From positions 1-41,920 of the forward strand of contig NZ_JDUI01000015.1 in the NCBI RefSeq assembly GCF_000771405.1: a stretch of 41,920 bases of DNA. The letters are read 5' to 3'. Positions 9,695 to 17,540 of this stretch are shown here, in pieces. The DNA comes from Bifidobacterium pullorum DSM 20433. Lineage in GTDB: Bacteria; Actinomycetota; Actinomycetes; Actinomycetales; Bifidobacteriaceae. The first letter of the stretch is position 1, and every line of letters starts with the position of its first letter. The translations under genes were made by a program, and so were the position numbers. A model generated the notes under the pieces. It saw nothing but the letters and a program-made list of their open reading frames with translations, was not told the DNA's origin and searched no databases.

Positions 9695-10366
9695 TTACGC
9701 GGCGAACCGCGCACGCCCTGATGCGAAGCGGTCCAACGCCCCCGTGGCGGCGATCGCGCGGTACAGGTACCAGCTCATCACGCCGGCGATCAGCACGCCG
9801 CCGACCAGTTCGCTGACCATATGCACAATGCCGCGCGCGCTGAGGAACGCCACGCCCTGATACCGGAACAACATCAGGTACACGCCGTATTCCACGGCGA
9901 CCAACGCCCCCGACACCATGCTGATCAGCAGGTTGTAGACGCGGTACCGGGTGACCATGAACGGAATCTCGGCGAACAGTCCCTGCAGCGCCGCGGCGGC
10001 GAACACGAACCCGACCGAGAACTGGTTGCCCAGCAACATCTCGGCGGCGCTGCCGACCAGGTTCACATAGATCGCGGCGCCCGGCTTGCGCAGGATGATC
10101 ACGGCCAGGGTGCCGGAGAAGTACCACAGCGGATGCAGTACGCTGGCCAGGCCCGGCAGGATGCCGCCGATTAGCGGAGAAAGCCACGCGTAGGCGAAGT
10201 TGAACCCCCAGAACACCAGTCCGCAGGCCACGCCCAATGCCGCACCCACGGCGATGTCCGCCGCGGTCCACCGCCAATGGCGGTTCTCCGGCTTGGATGA
10301 CTGCCCCATGGGCGACGGTTCGGTGGTGATGATGTTGTCGGTTGAAGAATCGGTACGGTCGACCAT
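9695..10366 (-). CDS. ykoE: YkoE-like ECF transporter S component
   Basis: Integral membrane substrate-binding (S) subunit of an energy-coupling-factor transporter. The 223 residues start with a hydrophilic tail and then about six hydrophobic spans, including WTAADIAVGAALGVACGLVF and SVGFVFAAAALQGLFAEIPF. The pattern resembles the YkoE family, proposed to take up thiamine or its pyrimidine precursor HMP. No YkoD or YkoC (ATPase, T component) is next to it, so it would need a shared or distant ECF module. The ATG at 10366 has AGGAG 7 bases upstream. I looked for a TPP riboswitch in the 198-base leader and did not recognise one. Substrate is inferred only. Confidence 0.72.
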   Translation of the reverse strand: MVDRTDSSTDNIITTEPSPMGQSSKPENRHWRWTAADIAVGAALGVACGLVFWGFNFAYAWLSPLIGGILPGLASVLHPLWYFSGTLAVIILRKPGAAIYVNLVGSAAEMLLGNQFSVGFVFAAAALQGLFAEIPFMVTRYRVYNLLISMVSGALVAVEYGVYLMLFRYQGVAFLSARGIVHMVSELVGGVLIAGVMSWYLYRAIAATGALDRFASGRARFAA

Positions 10367-10564
10367 GGGATGCTCCTGTTCCCTCATGGCTGCGCACAGC
10401 AATGGAGCGACAGCCGCTCACGCGTGCGGCTGGCGGACGATTCAGGATGTCGCCGCCGTACGCCATGTTCCGGGATGAGGAAATCGAGCCCCACACGACC
10501 GGCCTGCCGTCGCAGGCGCCCCTTGACCTGCGCAGCCCGGGCGGGGACGCCACGAGCCACTGTA
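10367..10564. other. Intergenic region between xylR end and ykoE
   Basis: The only clear structure is a 6-bp hairpin GCCTGC-CGTC-GCAGGC (10502-10517), which might end xylR transcription. There is no recognised riboswitch and no clear promoter. Confidence 0.35.
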
Positions 10565-11788
10565 TCAGGCGGACACGAATCGCATCGGATTGTCGACGAA
10601 ATGCCGCAGTCCCATCGCGGCGGCGCCGACCAGAGCCGGGCGCGAGGTGACGTCGGCCATCAGCACCTTGGCGCGGACCTCCGGGTATCCCAGCACCTGC
10701 CGCTGCAACGCGCTCTGCATCTGCACGGCGATCTCGGAACCGAACTGCGACCAGACGCCGCCCAGCACCACCGTTTCGATGTCGCACACGTTGATCGCCG
10801 AGGCGATGGAGGACACCATCGCCTCGATGGCCTTGTTCACCACGGCGGCCGCCCTGACGTCGCCGGCGCACCACCGGTCGATCAGCTCGTCGACCGATTC
10901 GCGACGCGCCGCGGCGGAGCCGCTGGCGATGCCCGCCGATTCCACCATCGCACGCCGTCCCGCATACGTCTCCAGACAGCCCCGCCGCCCGCACCGGCAC
11001 ACCGGTCCGCGCAGCTCCACCGACGTGTGGCCGAGTTCGCCGCCGAAGCCATGGTCGCCGATCTCCACATGGCCGTTGCGCACCACGGCGCCGCCGATGC
11101 CAACGTCGGTGGACAGGTAGATGAACGATTCGGAGGGGCCCACGATGCCGTCGCCGTCACGGCGCATGGCGTATCCGGGAATCTGCGCGAGCGCGGCCAT
11201 ATTCGCCTCGTTACCCGCGGTCACGTCCAGACGGCGCATCACGTCGAACCGGGTGAGGTCGAGCTGCTCCCACCCCAGGTTGCGGGCCATCAGCAGGCGC
11301 ATGTCGCCCGTCACCAGGCCCGGCAGCGCCAGACCCGCCCCGGCCACCGTGTATCCGCGTTCGGCGAGCAGGGCCTCCTGTTCCAATGCCAAGGTGTTCA
11401 GTTCCGCGAACACCTCGTCGGCGTCGGGAGCGGACATGTCCGCATCGACCCACCGCTCCGAGATCACGGTGCCGTCCAAGTCCAGCACGATGACGCCGTA
11501 ACCGTCCGTGTTCACCTGCAGGCCGATGCCGCAGTACCGCCCCCCGGCGATCAGCAGCGGCGTGCTCGGACGGCCGTACGACGACTGCACGCTCGGCTCC
11601 CCCTCGCGCACCACGCCGTCGTCGACGAGCATGGAGACCAGCAGCGACATGGTGGCCTTGGTCAGTCCGGTGCGTTTGGCCAGTTCGGCGCGGCTCAACG
11701 GCTCGGTGGTGCGCAGCAGGATGTCGATCACCACCGAAAGGTTGTGGTTGCGCAGGTCGTCTTGGTTGATTCGCCGCAATGCTGCCAT
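10565..11788 (-). CDS. xylR: ROK-family repressor, probable xylose regulator
   Basis: A 407-residue ROK transcription factor. An N-terminal winged HTH (LSRAELAKRTGLTKATMSLLVSMLVDDGVV) is followed by the sugar-binding ROK kinase-like fold with a DLDG segment and the zinc signature CRCGRRGCLETYAG. Regulators of this class bind inverted repeats in the absence of sugar. Divergence from xylulokinase and an AGTT...AACT inverted repeat in the gap make it the likely xylose repressor. The ATG at 11788 has GAGGAGG upstream; 26 extra in-frame codons before it are unlikely to be translated. Similar motifs lie in the promoters at 34.8 and 41.4 kb, which suggests a local regulon. The effector (xylose or an oligomer) is inferred. 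Confidence 0.88.
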   Translation of the reverse strand: MAALRRINQDDLRNHNLSVVIDILLRTTEPLSRAELAKRTGLTKATMSLLVSMLVDDGVVREGEPSVQSSYGRPSTPLLIAGGRYCGIGLQVNTDGYGVIVLDLDGTVISERWVDADMSAPDADEVFAELNTLALEQEALLAERGYTVAGAGLALPGLVTGDMRLLMARNLGWEQLDLTRFDVMRRLDVTAGNEANMAALAQIPGYAMRRDGDGIVGPSESFIYLSTDVGIGGAVVRNGHVEIGDHGFGGELGHTSVELRGPVCRCGRRGCLETYAGRRAMVESAGIASGSAAARRESVDELIDRWCAGDVRAAAVVNKAIEAMVSSIASAINVCDIETVVLGGVWSQFGSEIAVQMQSALQRQVLGYPEVRAKVLMADVTSRPALVGAAAMGLRHFVDNPMRFVSA

Positions 11789-11874
11789 GTCGGCTATCCT
11801 CCTCGTTATGTGCTTTGGTGCTTCATCGCCTCTGGCGTGCCTCCCACCGCAATGTGAATGGTACACACACCAGT

Positions 11875-11895
11875 ATAGTTCATTCGTCTAACTAT
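11875..11895. promoter_or_regulatory. Putative XylR operator between xylR and xylB
   Basis: ATAGTT, a 9-base spacer and AACTAT form an inverted repeat. It lies just upstream of the xylB -10 and overlaps a TATACT (minus strand) that could be the xylR -10, so it could control both genes. The core TAGTTCATTCGTCTAACTA matches sites at 41427-41445 and 34811-34828. Confidence 0.7.
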
Positions 11896-11900
11896 TTGGG

Positions 11901-11906
11901 TATGAT
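11901..11906 (+). promoter_or_regulatory. Candidate xylB -10 (TATGAT)
   Basis: TATGAT lies about 65 bases before the xylB start. The -35 region 17 bases upstream is a poor match and falls inside the putative operator. Confidence 0.45.
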
Positions 11907-11970
11907 GGAACCGTAATTCGGACAAACGCCGTCGGAGCACCGTTTCGGCGGCATGTTGCAAGGAGGCACA

Positions 11971-13500
11971 ATGAGCAGAGTTCTGGTGGCCGGCGTGGAC
12001 ACCTCCACCCAGTCGACCAAGGTGCGCGTCACCGATGCCGCTACCGGCGAGATGGTCCGCTTCGGACAGGCCAAGCATCCCGATGGCACCAGCGTGAACC
12101 CCGAAGCCTGGTGGCAGGCGTTCCAGGAGGCGGCAGAGCAGGCCGGCGGGCTCGACGACGTGGCCGCGCTGGCGGTCGGCGGACAGCAGCACGGCATGGT
12201 GCTGCTCGACGACCACGGCCGCGTGATCCGCGACGCGCTGCTGTGGAACGACACCCGTTCCGCCACCAACGCCGACGTGCTCATCGCCCGCCTCGGCGAG
12301 GCCGAGAAGGCCGCCGACGGCAGCGAGGACGACCTGTCCGACGACCCGACGATGCGCGGCCGTCAGCGCTGGGTCAAGGCGGTCGGCTCGTCACTGGTCG
12401 CATCGCTGACCATCACCAAGGTGGCGTGGGTCGCCGCCAACGAACCGGAGAACGCCGCGCGCATCGCCGCGATCTGCCTGCCGCACGACTGGCTGAGCTG
12501 GCGCATCGCCGGACACGGCCCGCTGGGCGAGGATGCGACCGCCGAGGAGCTGAAGGCGAACCTGGACGCGCTGTTCACCGACCGTTCCGATGCCTCCGGC
12601 ACCGCCTACTTCGACGCGACCGCCAACGAATACCGCCGCGACCTACTCGCCATGGCCCTGGGCCGCAGCGAGGAGGAGATCGCCGACATCGTGCTGCCGC
12701 GCGTGCTCGGCCCGACCGAAACCGGTGACGTGGCCGATCCGGCCATCGCGGGCAAGGACGTCGAGGGCGGCTGCCCGATCGGCCCCGGCGGCGGCGACAA
12801 CGCGATGGCGTCGCTGGGCCTGAGCATGGGCGTGGGCGACGTGAGCATCTCGCTGGGCACCTCGGGCGTGGCCGCGGCCATCTCCCCCGTGCCGGCCTAT
12901 GACATGACCGCCTCGGTCACCGGCTTCGCCGACTGCACCGGCCACTGGCTGCCGCTGGCCTGCACGATCAACGGCTCGCGCATCTCCGACGCCGGCCGCG
13001 CCGCGCTCGGCGTGGACTATGACGAGCTGGCCGAACTGGCCGCCGCCTCGGAGCCGGGTGCCGGCGGCATCACCCTGGTGCCGTATTTCGACGGCGAGCG
13101 CACCCCGAACCGCCCGGACGCCACCGCGGCGCTGTACGGAATGACGCTGGCGAACACCAAGCGCGAGAACATCGCCCGCGCGTTCGTGGAAGGTCTGCTG
13201 TGCTCGCAGCGCGACTGCCTTGAGCTGGTCAAGGGCCTGGGTGTGGACGTCAAGCGCATCCTGCTGATTGGCGGCGGCGCCAAGTCCGCGGCCGTGCGCG
13301 CGCTGGCCCCCGCCATCCTCGGCATGGACGTGGAGCTGCCGGAGACCGACGAGTACGTGGCGATCGGCGCCGCCCGTCAGGCCGCTTGGCTGCTGTCCGG
13401 CGAGGCCGAGCCGCCGGCGTGGCCGGTCAAGGTCGAGACCACGCTGACCGGCGAGCCGACCCCGCAGGTGTACGAGCAGTACGTGCGCTGGCGCGGCTGA
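11971..13500 (+). CDS. xylB: Xylulokinase
   Basis: Phosphorylates D-xylulose to xylulose-5-phosphate, the entry to the bifid shunt (cleaved there by phosphoketolase). The 509-residue FGGY-family kinase starts with VAGVDTSTQSTKVRV (phosphate-binding loop) and shows GGQQHGMVLLDDHG, LLWNDTRSATNAD, CLPHDWLSWRI, GPGGGDNAMASLGL and the C-terminal ILLIGGGAKSAAVRALAPAILG nucleotide-binding segment. AAGGAGG precedes the ATG. It is divergent from xylR with a shared putative operator. No xylose isomerase gene lies within the window. A strong hairpin follows the stop. Confidence 0.96.
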   Translation: MSRVLVAGVDTSTQSTKVRVTDAATGEMVRFGQAKHPDGTSVNPEAWWQAFQEAAEQAGGLDDVAALAVGGQQHGMVLLDDHGRVIRDALLWNDTRSATNADVLIARLGEAEKAADGSEDDLSDDPTMRGRQRWVKAVGSSLVASLTITKVAWVAANEPENAARIAAICLPHDWLSWRIAGHGPLGEDATAEELKANLDALFTDRSDASGTAYFDATANEYRRDLLAMALGRSEEEIADIVLPRVLGPTETGDVADPAIAGKDVEGGCPIGPGGGDNAMASLGLSMGVGDVSISLGTSGVAAAISPVPAYDMTASVTGFADCTGHWLPLACTINGSRISDAGRAALGVDYDELAELAAASEPGAGGITLVPYFDGERTPNRPDATAALYGMTLANTKRENIARAFVEGLLCSQRDCLELVKGLGVDVKRILLIGGGAKSAAVRALAPAILGMDVELPETDEYVAIGAARQAAWLLSGEAEPPAWPVKVETTLTGEPTPQVYEQYVRWRG

Positions 13501-13520
13501 TTGCATCTGACACCAATCTG

Positions 13521-13562
13521 TGCGGCCTGGACGAAGGAATCCATTTCCTCGTCCAGGCCGCA
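13521..13562 (+). terminator. xylB terminator hairpin
   Basis: TGCGGCCTGGACGA (13521-13534) pairs with TCGTCCAGGCCGCA (13549-13562); GGAA/TTCC extends the stem inward. There is no U-tract. Confidence 0.75.
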
Positions 13563-13611
13563 TGCGTTGAAAATCCAGCATAATTCGGATATCCTGATTC
13601 AGGAGTTTTTG

Positions 13612-14511
13612 ATGATAGGTCATTACACCGTCCGCAACGACAAGCGCATCCGCGTCATCATCGATACGGATGCCGGGTGCGAAGCCGACGATCCCTTCGC
13701 CATCGCGCAGGCGCTGCTCACTCCGAAGTTCATCGTCAGGGCGATCTGCGCAGAACATTTCGCCGAACCCGGCAGCATGGAACGGTCCGCGAACGTCGCC
13801 GTACACGTACGAGATCTGATTGGCTCGGACGTTCCGGTGATGCGCGGCCACGATGGTCCGATCGGCAGTCCCAGCGAGATGTGTCCCCCACTGTCCGAAG
13901 CGGCCGCGTTCATCATCGACGAGGCGCTGCGCGAGGACGATCACCCGTTGTTCGTACTCTGCTTGGGAGCCATCACCAACGTGGCGGAGGCGTTGCGGGT
14001 GCGACCCGATATCGCACGCCGCATGACGGTGGTATGGATCGGCACCCAGAACGCCGATCCCGAACGTGAGGCGATACGCGAGTTCAACGCCGGCAACGAC
14101 ATCACCGCCGGCAACGAGGTGCTTTCGAGCGGCGTGGCGATGTGGATCATCCCGCTTTCGGCGTATTCCACGATGAACGTGAGCATCGCGGAATTGGACA
14201 TGCGGGTGCGTCCGTGCGGCGAACTCGGGCGTTGGCTGTTCCAGCAACTCGTCGATTACAACAACAGCGATGTGGCCGCATGGACGTGCGGTGACGGCTG
14301 GTCGTTGGGCGACTGCCCCGCCGTGGCGGTGGCCATCAAACCCGATTGCGGCCGGTTCCGAACCGTGTCAGCTCCCATCATCGGAGCTGACACGGTGTCC
14401 CGATTCGACGCCTCACGCCCGACAGTCCGACTCTACGACACGGTGGACAGCCGGTTCACACTAGGCGATCTGTTTGCCAAGCTCGCACTGTTCGCGCAAG
14501 CTCAGCAGTAA
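13612..14511 (+). CDS. Nucleoside hydrolase-like protein
   Basis: A 299-residue member of the nucleoside hydrolase fold, which cleaves N-glycosidic bonds of ribonucleosides with calcium. The N-terminal metal motif is DTDAGCEADDPFA (residues 18-30), two residues longer than the textbook DTDxGxDD; this longer form occurs in a less studied subgroup. It continues with the expected VRAIC strand, the MRGHDGPIGSP segment and LCLGAITNVAEAL. AGGAG lies 8 bases before the ATG. A 14-bp perfect hairpin is embedded in its last 150 bases. It sits 111 bases after xylB, behind a terminator, and is convergent with the acetyltransferase. Substrate unknown; a role in pentose salvage would suit the neighbourhood but is inference. 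Confidence 0.82.
   Translation: MIGHYTVRNDKRIRVIIDTDAGCEADDPFAIAQALLTPKFIVRAICAEHFAEPGSMERSANVAVHVRDLIGSDVPVMRGHDGPIGSPSEMCPPLSEAAAFIIDEALREDDHPLFVLCLGAITNVAEALRVRPDIARRMTVVWIGTQNADPEREAIREFNAGNDITAGNEVLSSGVAMWIIPLSAYSTMNVSIAELDMRVRPCGELGRWLFQQLVDYNNSDVAAWTCGDGWSLGDCPAVAVAIKPDCGRFRTVSAPIIGADTVSRFDASRPTVRLYDTVDSRFTLGDLFAKLALFAQAQQ
14362..14396. repeat. Perfect hairpin inside the nucleoside hydrolase gene
   Basis: ACCGTGTCAGCTCC (14362-14375) and GGAGCTGACACGGT (14383-14396) make a perfect 14-bp stem with a 7-base loop inside coding sequence. On the minus strand it lies 125 bases beyond the convergent acetyltransferase stop, so it could be that operon's terminator or a small inserted repeat. 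Confidence 0.8.
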
Positions 14512-14520
14512 CGCCATCCG

Positions 14521-15141
14521 CTATTCGATTTCGGCGAACGCCGGATCGTGGTCCGGCAGCGGTTTGATGACACGGCACGGATTGCCGACCGCGATCGAGT
14601 TCGCGGGAATGTCGCCCACGACCACCGATCCGGCGCCGATGATCGAGTTGTCACCGATGACGGCGCCCGGGCAGATCGTCACGTTCGCGCCCAGCCACAC
14701 GTTCGAGCCGATGCGCACCGGCGTGGTGTGTTCCCAGCCGTCCAGACGGGTCGCCGCATCCAATGCATGATTCGGAGTGCAGATCGTGCATCGCGGCCCG
14801 ATCAGGCAGTCGGAACCAATCTCGACGTATCCGCCGCCAACGATCAGGAAATCCTTGTTGATGAACGTACGATCGCCGATCGTCAGCCCGATGCCGTAAT
14901 CCAGATTGATCGGGGGTCGGAAGTCGACGCCGTCCCCGGTACCCGGCACCAGGTCGTAGAACAGGCGCATCGCCTCGTCCTGATTCTCGAAGAAGACGCG
15001 GTTGATGCGGTCGCAGGTCGATTGCGCCTGCCAGGTCAGGTCAGGCAGCGATTGCGACTTGCGGTACTGCATCGGACGCCCTTCGAACAAGCGACGCACA
15101 TCGTCGTCGGTTTCCAACAGGGTGTTGAGGTCAACGGTCAT
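14521..15141 (-). CDS. Galactoside/maltose-type O-acetyltransferase
   Basis: A 206-residue hexapeptide-repeat (left-handed beta-helix) acetyltransferase, a LacA/Maa relative. The N-terminal domain (DDVRRLFEGRPMQYRKSQSL) precedes the helix. The catalytic His is in ICTPNHALDAATR. VRIGSNVWLGANVTICPGAVIG and SIAVGNPCRVI are classic. It probably acetylates a sugar in the cytoplasm. The ATG at 15141 has AAAGGAT upstream. It is the last gene of the four-gene minus-strand operon that starts with an acetylesterase, so the same operon may both remove and add acetyl groups. It is distinct from the acetyltransferase at 6152. Confidence 0.88.
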   Translation of the reverse strand: MTVDLNTLLETDDDVRRLFEGRPMQYRKSQSLPDLTWQAQSTCDRINRVFFENQDEAMRLFYDLVPGTGDGVDFRPPINLDYGIGLTIGDRTFINKDFLIVGGGYVEIGSDCLIGPRCTICTPNHALDAATRLDGWEHTTPVRIGSNVWLGANVTICPGAVIGDNSIIGAGSVVVGDIPANSIAVGNPCRVIKPLPDHDPAFAEIE

Positions 15142-15215
15142 GAGCTGACGATCCTTTCCATATCGACGGCATTCAGCCACCATTGTCGGGCCAATTCCCG
15201 ACGGATGGCGTCGTT

Positions 15216-16301
15216 TCACCGCGCATCCATCCACGGCTCGCCTTCCACCCGCACATCGGCGCAGGTGCGCGCCGATTCGCCGATGGCCAGACCGAGCGCA
15301 TGGTCGTGGATGCCTGCGGCGAGCGGGTAGATTTCGGGCCCTTCGCCGCGCGCGTACCGGCCCATCGCGATGAGGTGGTCGGCTACAGCCAGATCATCCT
15401 CCGACAGGTAGGATCCCGGGCAGGGGTTGCGCCAGATGACCGAACCATCGAAGCTGGCCGTCGCCACCTCATTGCCTTCAAGGTTCATGTCGCGCCCGAG
15501 CCTGCGGTACTCGATCCGCGACGGCATCGGCACGCCATCTTTGAAGCGCATCACCGCATCATCCACGATTTCACCGAGACTGCCGCGGATGACAATCCGT
15601 CGGGACAGCAGAGGGTTCCACCACTGGTTGTCCACGAAGTTGTACAGACCATACCGGCCGCCACCAAAATCGATGGTGGCGATCTGAGTCTCCAACGGTT
15701 TGGGTTGCGGGTTCTCCTCCCACCCGTCGAAATGCAGCGGATCCAGCATCGGCGCAGTGAATGAGCGGGCGTTGACAGTGGCTGGTTCGAAGCCGATACC
15801 CAGATAGTCTCGAATCAGGGCGACTGCGTGATACATGTGCGTAGAAGCGATCTCCACCGAATTCGGCGTGCCCACCACGCCGGAGCGCACCAGCGCGAGC
15901 CGTGAGGCGTGGCCGGGCATCCGATAGTACTGTTCGCCCACCTGCACCAGTTCGGCACGGTCGGCGATGCGGGCCCACAATGCCCGCAGCCCATCCATAT
16001 CAGGGGCCGGCGGGGTCTCACAGTACACATACCGTCCCTGTTCGGCCAGCTGCGCCACAAGCCCGGGCGTGGCCGGCCAAGACACCACCACCGCCACGAA
16101 ATCGGCGGAAGTGGCGGCCACGGCATCGGCATCGGTGGTCGTGGGCACCCCGTAGTCGCGCGCGATCGCCTCGAGCCGGTCGGCGTGATGCCCAACGACG
16201 AGGTTCACCCGTAGCTTGTCAGGCACGGCCTGCGCCATGCGGCACAGGAACCGGCTGCGCCAGCCGTCCCCGATAACGATCATTGAATATGGTTCAGCCA
16301 T
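15216..16301 (-). CDS. Gfo/Idh/MocA-family protein with altered active site
   Basis: A 361-residue protein with the Gfo/Idh/MocA layout: an N-terminal Rossmann domain (MIVIGDGWRSRF; VSWPATPGLVAQLAEQG) and a C-terminal alpha/beta domain. Family members oxidise or reduce sugars with NAD(P). The family EKP motif, whose Lys is normally catalytic, reads CETPPAPD here (E95-T96-P97), and the glycine loop is GDGWRS rather than GxGxxG. It may therefore have lost dehydrogenase activity or use another chemistry. GAAAGGAGCG precedes the ATG. It starts 11 bases after the alcohol dehydrogenase stop, so they are co-transcribed. Function unknown. Confidence 0.8.
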   Translation of the reverse strand: MAEPYSMIVIGDGWRSRFLCRMAQAVPDKLRVNLVVGHHADRLEAIARDYGVPTTTDADAVAATSADFVAVVVSWPATPGLVAQLAEQGRYVYCETPPAPDMDGLRALWARIADRAELVQVGEQYYRMPGHASRLALVRSGVVGTPNSVEIASTHMYHAVALIRDYLGIGFEPATVNARSFTAPMLDPLHFDGWEENPQPKPLETQIATIDFGGGRYGLYNFVDNQWWNPLLSRRIVIRGSLGEIVDDAVMRFKDGVPMPSRIEYRRLGRDMNLEGNEVATASFDGSVIWRNPCPGSYLSEDDLAVADHLIAMGRYARGEGPEIYPLAAGIHDHALGLAIGESARTCADVRVEGEPWMDAR

Positions 16302-16312
16302 AATCGCTCCTT

Positions 16313-17512
16313 TCAGAACACGACCGGTGTCACGCAGGATGCGAGGATGGCGCGCGCGTCATCGCGGGTGATGTGGCGGTAGGAGCCGCCGACCTCGCCG
16401 GCATGGTCGGCGAGCTTGTCCAGCGTGGCCGAATCGGAGGGAATGCCGACCTCGGGGAGCGTGAGCGGGGCGCCGACTAGGCGCAGGAAATCGACGTAGC
16501 GTTCGATGCCCTCCTCGGCCACTTCGCGTTCGGATTTGCCGGTCGGGTCCACACCCCACACGTTGACCGCCCAACGGGCGAAACGCGCGGTGGCTTCGGG
16601 GCGCGACGTGTAGACGTACTTCATCCAGTGCGGATGGACCACGGCCAGACCGGCGCCGTGCGGGATGTCGAAGTAGGCGGAGAGCGCATGCTCGATGCCG
16701 TGCGTGACCCAATCCTCCTCCTTGCCGCGCGAAATGATGCGGTTGAGGGCAAGCGTGGAATCCCACATCGCGTTGCTGCGGGCCTCATAGCTGCGCGGAT
16801 GGCGGCGGCAGGCGCGCCAGGAGCGCAGGATATGCCGTTGGATGGCCTCGGCCATCTCATCGGAGAGGTTGTCGTCGCTGGGTAGCGAGAAATACTGCTC
16901 GCAGGTGTGGCAGAACATGTCCACGAATCCGTAGGTGGTCTGTTCGACCGGCAGGGTGAGCAGATAGGTCGGGTCGAGCACCGAGAACTTCGGCGTCAAC
17001 GGGAACGAGGTGTACCCCAGCTTGCGGTTGCGGGCCCAGTTGGTCAGCACGGCCGCATCCCCCATCTCGGAGCCGGTGGCCGCCGTGGTCAGCACCACGC
17101 CAAGCGGCACGAGGTTCTCGGGAGCGGGCTTGCCGGTTTCGACGTAGTCGTCCCACAAGTCCTCGTCCTCGCCCAATCCGGAGCCGAGCGAGATGAATTT
17201 GGCGCAGTCGATGACCGAACCGCCGCCGACGGCCAGGATCAGGGACACGCCATGTTCCTTGACCAGATTCACGCCTTCGAGGACCTTGTCGAGCCTCGGG
17301 TTCGGCGTCACGCCGGACAGTTCGATGACCTCGTTGCCGGCCTCGCGCAGCGCGGCCGTCACGTCGTCATAGGCGCCGTTGCGCTTGATCGAGCCGCCGC
17401 CGTAGACCAGCAGCACGGCTCCGGGGCGCGACTTGGCCTCCTCGGCCACGTGCACGGCCTGGCCTTCGCCGAAATAGATCTTGACGGGATTGTGGAAGAT
17501 GAAGTTTCTCAT
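16313..17512 (-). CDS. Iron-dependent alcohol dehydrogenase (BDH/YqhD-like)
   Basis: A 399-residue group III metal-dependent alcohol dehydrogenase. The dinucleotide motif is LLVYGGGSIKRNG and the second glycine-rich motif ILAVGGGSVIDCAKFIS. The metal-binding histidines are in YGFVDMFCHTCEQYF, HGIEHALSAYFDIPHG and VVHPHW. The GGGSVID pattern and the length match the NADPH-linked butanol dehydrogenase/YqhD branch that reduces aldehydes. The ATG at 17512 has GAAAGGA at 8 bases; upstream in-frame codons overlap the preceding gene. It sits between the acetylesterase and the Gfo-like gene. Its natural aldehyde or ketone may be a sugar derivative, but that is inference. Confidence 0.88.
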   Translation of the reverse strand: MRNFIFHNPVKIYFGEGQAVHVAEEAKSRPGAVLLVYGGGSIKRNGAYDDVTAALREAGNEVIELSGVTPNPRLDKVLEGVNLVKEHGVSLILAVGGGSVIDCAKFISLGSGLGEDEDLWDDYVETGKPAPENLVPLGVVLTTAATGSEMGDAAVLTNWARNRKLGYTSFPLTPKFSVLDPTYLLTLPVEQTTYGFVDMFCHTCEQYFSLPSDDNLSDEMAEAIQRHILRSWRACRRHPRSYEARSNAMWDSTLALNRIISRGKEEDWVTHGIEHALSAYFDIPHGAGLAVVHPHWMKYVYTSRPEATARFARWAVNVWGVDPTGKSEREVAEEGIERYVDFLRLVGAPLTLPEVGIPSDSATLDKLADHAGEVGGSYRHITRDDARAILASCVTPVVF

Positions 17513-17540
17513 ACGTTCATTCCTTTCATGAACGGTTACG

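Noticed and set aside
10367..10564. TPP riboswitch upstream of the YkoE-like gene
   Set aside because: I could not find the conserved CUGAGA and ACCUGA elements by reading; a covariance search would settle it.
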